Shown here one piece after another: positions 5,347 to 6,637 of a stretch of DNA of 6,637 nt (position 1 is the stretch's first letter; each line of letters starts with the position of its first letter). The position numbers and the translations under genes are program-made. Below the pieces are notes generated by a model. The model did not search any database and was not told the origin of the DNA. It worked only from the letters and a program-made list of their open reading frames with translations. The DNA comes from an uncultured Clostridiaceae bacterium (GTDB lineage Bacteria > Bacillota > Clostridia > TANB77 > CAG-508), in contig CATZDQ010000096.1 in NCBI GenBank assembly GCA_958417695.1, positions 1 to 6,637 on the forward strand, written 5' to 3'.

Positions 5347-6288
5347 ATGAAATATACCTTTTTTGATGTAGAAACCGCAAATAATAAACAAAGTAGTATT
5401 TGTTCAATAGGATATATTGTATTAGAAAATAATCAAATTATAGAAGAAGGTTACCACCTTGTAAAACCAGAACCTTTTTATATGGATTACTTTAATACCC
5501 AAATCCATGGAATTACAAAAGAAATGGTTGAAAAGGAACCCACCTTTGATGTCGTTTGGGAGAAAATAAAACCACACTTTAATGATACCACATTGGTAGC
5601 GCACTTTGCTCAATTTGATACCAGGTGTTTACGAGATGTTTTAGATGCCTATCATATAGAATACCCAAATGCACAATATACTTGTACTTATACATTAGCT
5701 AGAAGAGGTGTAAAAGGTTTATTTAATTACAAATTGGATACTTTAGCTCAATATTATGGTATACAATTTAGCCACCATAATGCATTAGAAGATACGAAAG
5801 CTTGTTATGAAGTAATGATGAATGTGTTAAAAGATAATCATTTAGAGGATATAGAAGAACTACACAAGTTGTTAAAAGTCCAAAAGGGAGTGATTAAGCC
5901 TAATGGAGAATGGAAAGGAACCAAATCTTTATGTTTGAACCATAAGGATAATAGAATAGACATTGCTAGTATACAACCAACAGTTGAAGTAATTGATGAA
6001 AATAATACGTTTTTTAAAAAAGAAGTAGTATTTACAGGAACTTTAGAAAAAATGCCTAGAAAACAAGCTATGCAAATGGTAGTTAATGTAGGAGGCTATC
6101 CAAGTGATAAAATTAGTAATGGAACCGATTATTTAGTAATTGGAAAATCAGATTTTATAGACTTTACAAATGGGAAAAAGACCAATAAATTAAAAAAAGC
6201 AGAGGAACTTATAGATGAGGGACAAGCTTTAGAGATTATAGACGAAATTGATTTTTATAGGATGATAGGGGAAATGGTTACGTTATAA
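5347..6288 (+). CDS. DnaQ-like DEDDh 3'-5' exonuclease with C-terminal BRCT domain
   Basis: A predicted single-strand 3'-5' exonuclease of 313 residues, related to the proofreading subunit of DNA polymerase III. The three exonuclease motifs are complete: Exo I FDVET (D7, E9), Exo II AHFAQFD (D91) and Exo III HHNALED (H144 and D149, the DEDDh pattern). The catalytic domain spans about residues 1-165. A linker follows, then a BRCT domain (about 225-311) with the typical VVFTGTL strand, the GG turn at 249-250 and TDYLVIG at 260-266, as in the C terminus of NAD-dependent DNA ligase. The BRCT likely directs the nuclease to DNA ends or protein partners. This architecture is known in Firmicutes and usually annotated simply as exonuclease; a repair role is likely but the substrate is unproven. 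The start is supported by GGAGG (5334-5338) 8 nt upstream. It is a single-gene unit, closed by a strong terminator 10 nt after the stop. Confidence 0.9.
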   Translation: MKYTFFDVETANNKQSSICSIGYIVLENNQIIEEGYHLVKPEPFYMDYFNTQIHGITKEMVEKEPTFDVVWEKIKPHFNDTTLVAHFAQFDTRCLRDVLDAYHIEYPNAQYTCTYTLARRGVKGLFNYKLDTLAQYYGIQFSHHNALEDTKACYEVMMNVLKDNHLEDIEELHKLLKVQKGVIKPNGEWKGTKSLCLNHKDNRIDIASIQPTVEVIDENNTFFKKEVVFTGTLEKMPRKQAMQMVVNVGGYPSDKISNGTDYLVIGKSDFIDFTNGKKTNKLKKAEELIDEGQALEIIDEIDFYRMIGEMVTL

Positions 6289-6297
6289 AAGAGGAAT

Positions 6298-6327
6298 GCT
6301 AGTACTTAATTATGTGCTAGCTTTTTT
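6298..6327 (+). terminator. Strong intrinsic terminator after the exonuclease gene
   Basis: GCTAGTAC (6298-6305) pairs with GTGCTAGC (6314-6321) as an 8-bp stem with one G-T wobble and an 8-nt loop, followed at once by six T (6322-6327). It begins 9 nt after the stop codon and isolates the exonuclease unit from the next gene. Confidence 0.88.
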
Positions 6328-6368
6328 CAATGCTAGAAAATTAAAAAAAGTAGATAAAATTTAAAATA

Positions 6369-6383
6369 TGACAACTATTGTCA
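6369..6383. promoter_or_regulatory. Perfect palindrome (6-3-6), probable operator of the acetyltransferase gene
   Basis: TGACAA (6369-6374) and TTGTCA (6378-6383) are exact reverse complements around CTA. The centre lies about 21 nt upstream of the -10 hexamer, so a bound dimer would sit over the -35 region and block or tune RNA polymerase. The short arms and position suit a small dimeric regulator such as a MarR- or TetR-type protein, but no regulator gene is in view and the class is a guess. Confidence 0.5.
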
Positions 6384-6391
6384 CTAAAATT

Positions 6392-6400
6392 TGATATACT
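6392..6400 (+). promoter_or_regulatory. Extended -10 promoter of the acetyltransferase gene
   Basis: TGATATACT contains the extended -10 TG (6392-6393) and TATACT (6395-6400, 5 of 6 to consensus). No good -35 lies 16-18 nt upstream; the nearest match, ATGACA (6368-6373), is 21 nt away and part of the palindrome. Transcription would start near 6407, leaving a short leader of about 22 nt that still holds the SD. Confidence 0.55.
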
Positions 6401-6428
6401 ATGTATAGAATTCTATAAAGGAGGAAAT

Positions 6429-6637
6429 ATGGAAGAAAATTATAAAATTTTAAGTTTAGAAAATATAGGTAAGGAACATGTCTGTTGTGCAATCAGTGAT
6501 AAAAAACATCAAGCAGGTGTTCAAACTAAAAAGGAATGGCTAAAACAAAGAATAAAAGAAGGACATACTTTTAAAAAGTTAGACGTAAATGCTAAAGTAT
6601 TTATAGAATATGCTCCTTTAGAAACAGCTTGGGTGCC
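6429..6637 (+). CDS. GNAT-family acetyltransferase, YoaP type (3' end outside window)
   Basis: Only the first 69 codons are present. The N-terminal sequence (ILSLENIGKEHVCCAISD, then a TKKEWLKQRIKEG helix, then VFIEYAPLETAWVP) matches what I recall of the N-terminal half of YoaP-like GNAT proteins, in which an acetyl-CoA-dependent N-acetyltransferase domain is followed by a small YoaP domain. The acetyl-CoA binding loop would lie beyond the window. The substrate of these proteins is not established to my knowledge. The HVCC pair of cysteines is typical of this group. The start is firm: AAAGGAGG (6417-6424) lies 4 nt before the ATG. The gene has its own promoter and a possible operator, and is separated from the exonuclease gene by the terminator at 6298-6327. 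Confidence 0.75.
   Translation, partial: MEENYKILSLENIGKEHVCCAISDKKHQAGVQTKKEWLKQRIKEGHTFKKLDVNAKVFIEYAPLETAWV

Noticed and set aside
5422..5613. A 63-codon minus-strand frame opposite the exonuclease domain
   Set aside because: It lies opposite the intact Exo I to Exo II region, and its sequence matches no family.
6378..6400. TTGTCA (6378-6383) as the -35 for TATACT (6395-6400)
   Set aside because: The spacing is only 11 nt, far below the 16-18 nt needed; the palindrome and extended -10 explain both elements better.

Overview
The window is AT-rich, with some coding stretches near 25% G+C. Most of its genes are preceded by AGGAGG-type Shine-Dalgarno (SD) sites, and T-rich intrinsic terminators and extended -10 promoters are visible. 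This suggests a low-GC Gram-positive anaerobe of the Clostridia (Lachnospiraceae/Clostridium-like). That assignment is an inference from composition and gene families, because no taxonomic marker is present. There are no rRNA or tRNA genes, transposases, integrases or CRISPR arrays.

Layout, left to right. (1) Positions 3-2279 (+) hold the C-terminal part of a very large protein. Its start resembles the linker and winged-helix segment that follows the NTPase core in nSTAND3-type STAND proteins, and the rest is a long helical region; the P-loop part would lie left of the window. (2) A hypoxanthine-DNA (deoxyinosine) glycosylase of the UDG superfamily follows in the same direction after about 50 nt. 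(3) A monocistronic acidic 110-residue orphan protein (2988-3320) has a near-consensus promoter, a leader hairpin touching the SD, a terminator, and higher G+C than its surroundings. (4) On the minus strand lie a HemG-like flavodoxin-domain protein (3456-3983) and a stand-alone HNH endonuclease (4103-5038). (5) Divergent from the HNH gene, a DnaQ-like DEDDh exonuclease with a C-terminal BRCT domain occupies 5347-6288 and ends at a clear terminator. (6) The right edge carries the first 69 codons of a YoaP-type GNAT acetyltransferase, behind an extended -10 promoter and a perfect palindrome.

Four of the seven genes are likely to act on DNA or in genome defence: the STAND-like protein, the base-excision glycosylase, the HNH nuclease and the exonuclease-BRCT protein. 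They are not one operon, since strands alternate and most units have their own signals. The STAND-like gene and the glycosylase are the only pair that could plausibly be co-transcribed. The picture fits an accessory region that has collected DNA-repair and defence genes more than one integrated system.

The points most worth following up are: the missing N-terminus of the STAND-like protein; the orphan acidic protein; a Fur-like half-site pair in front of the flavodoxin gene; tandem 17-bp repeats on the exonuclease promoter; and the palindrome in front of the acetyltransferase gene.
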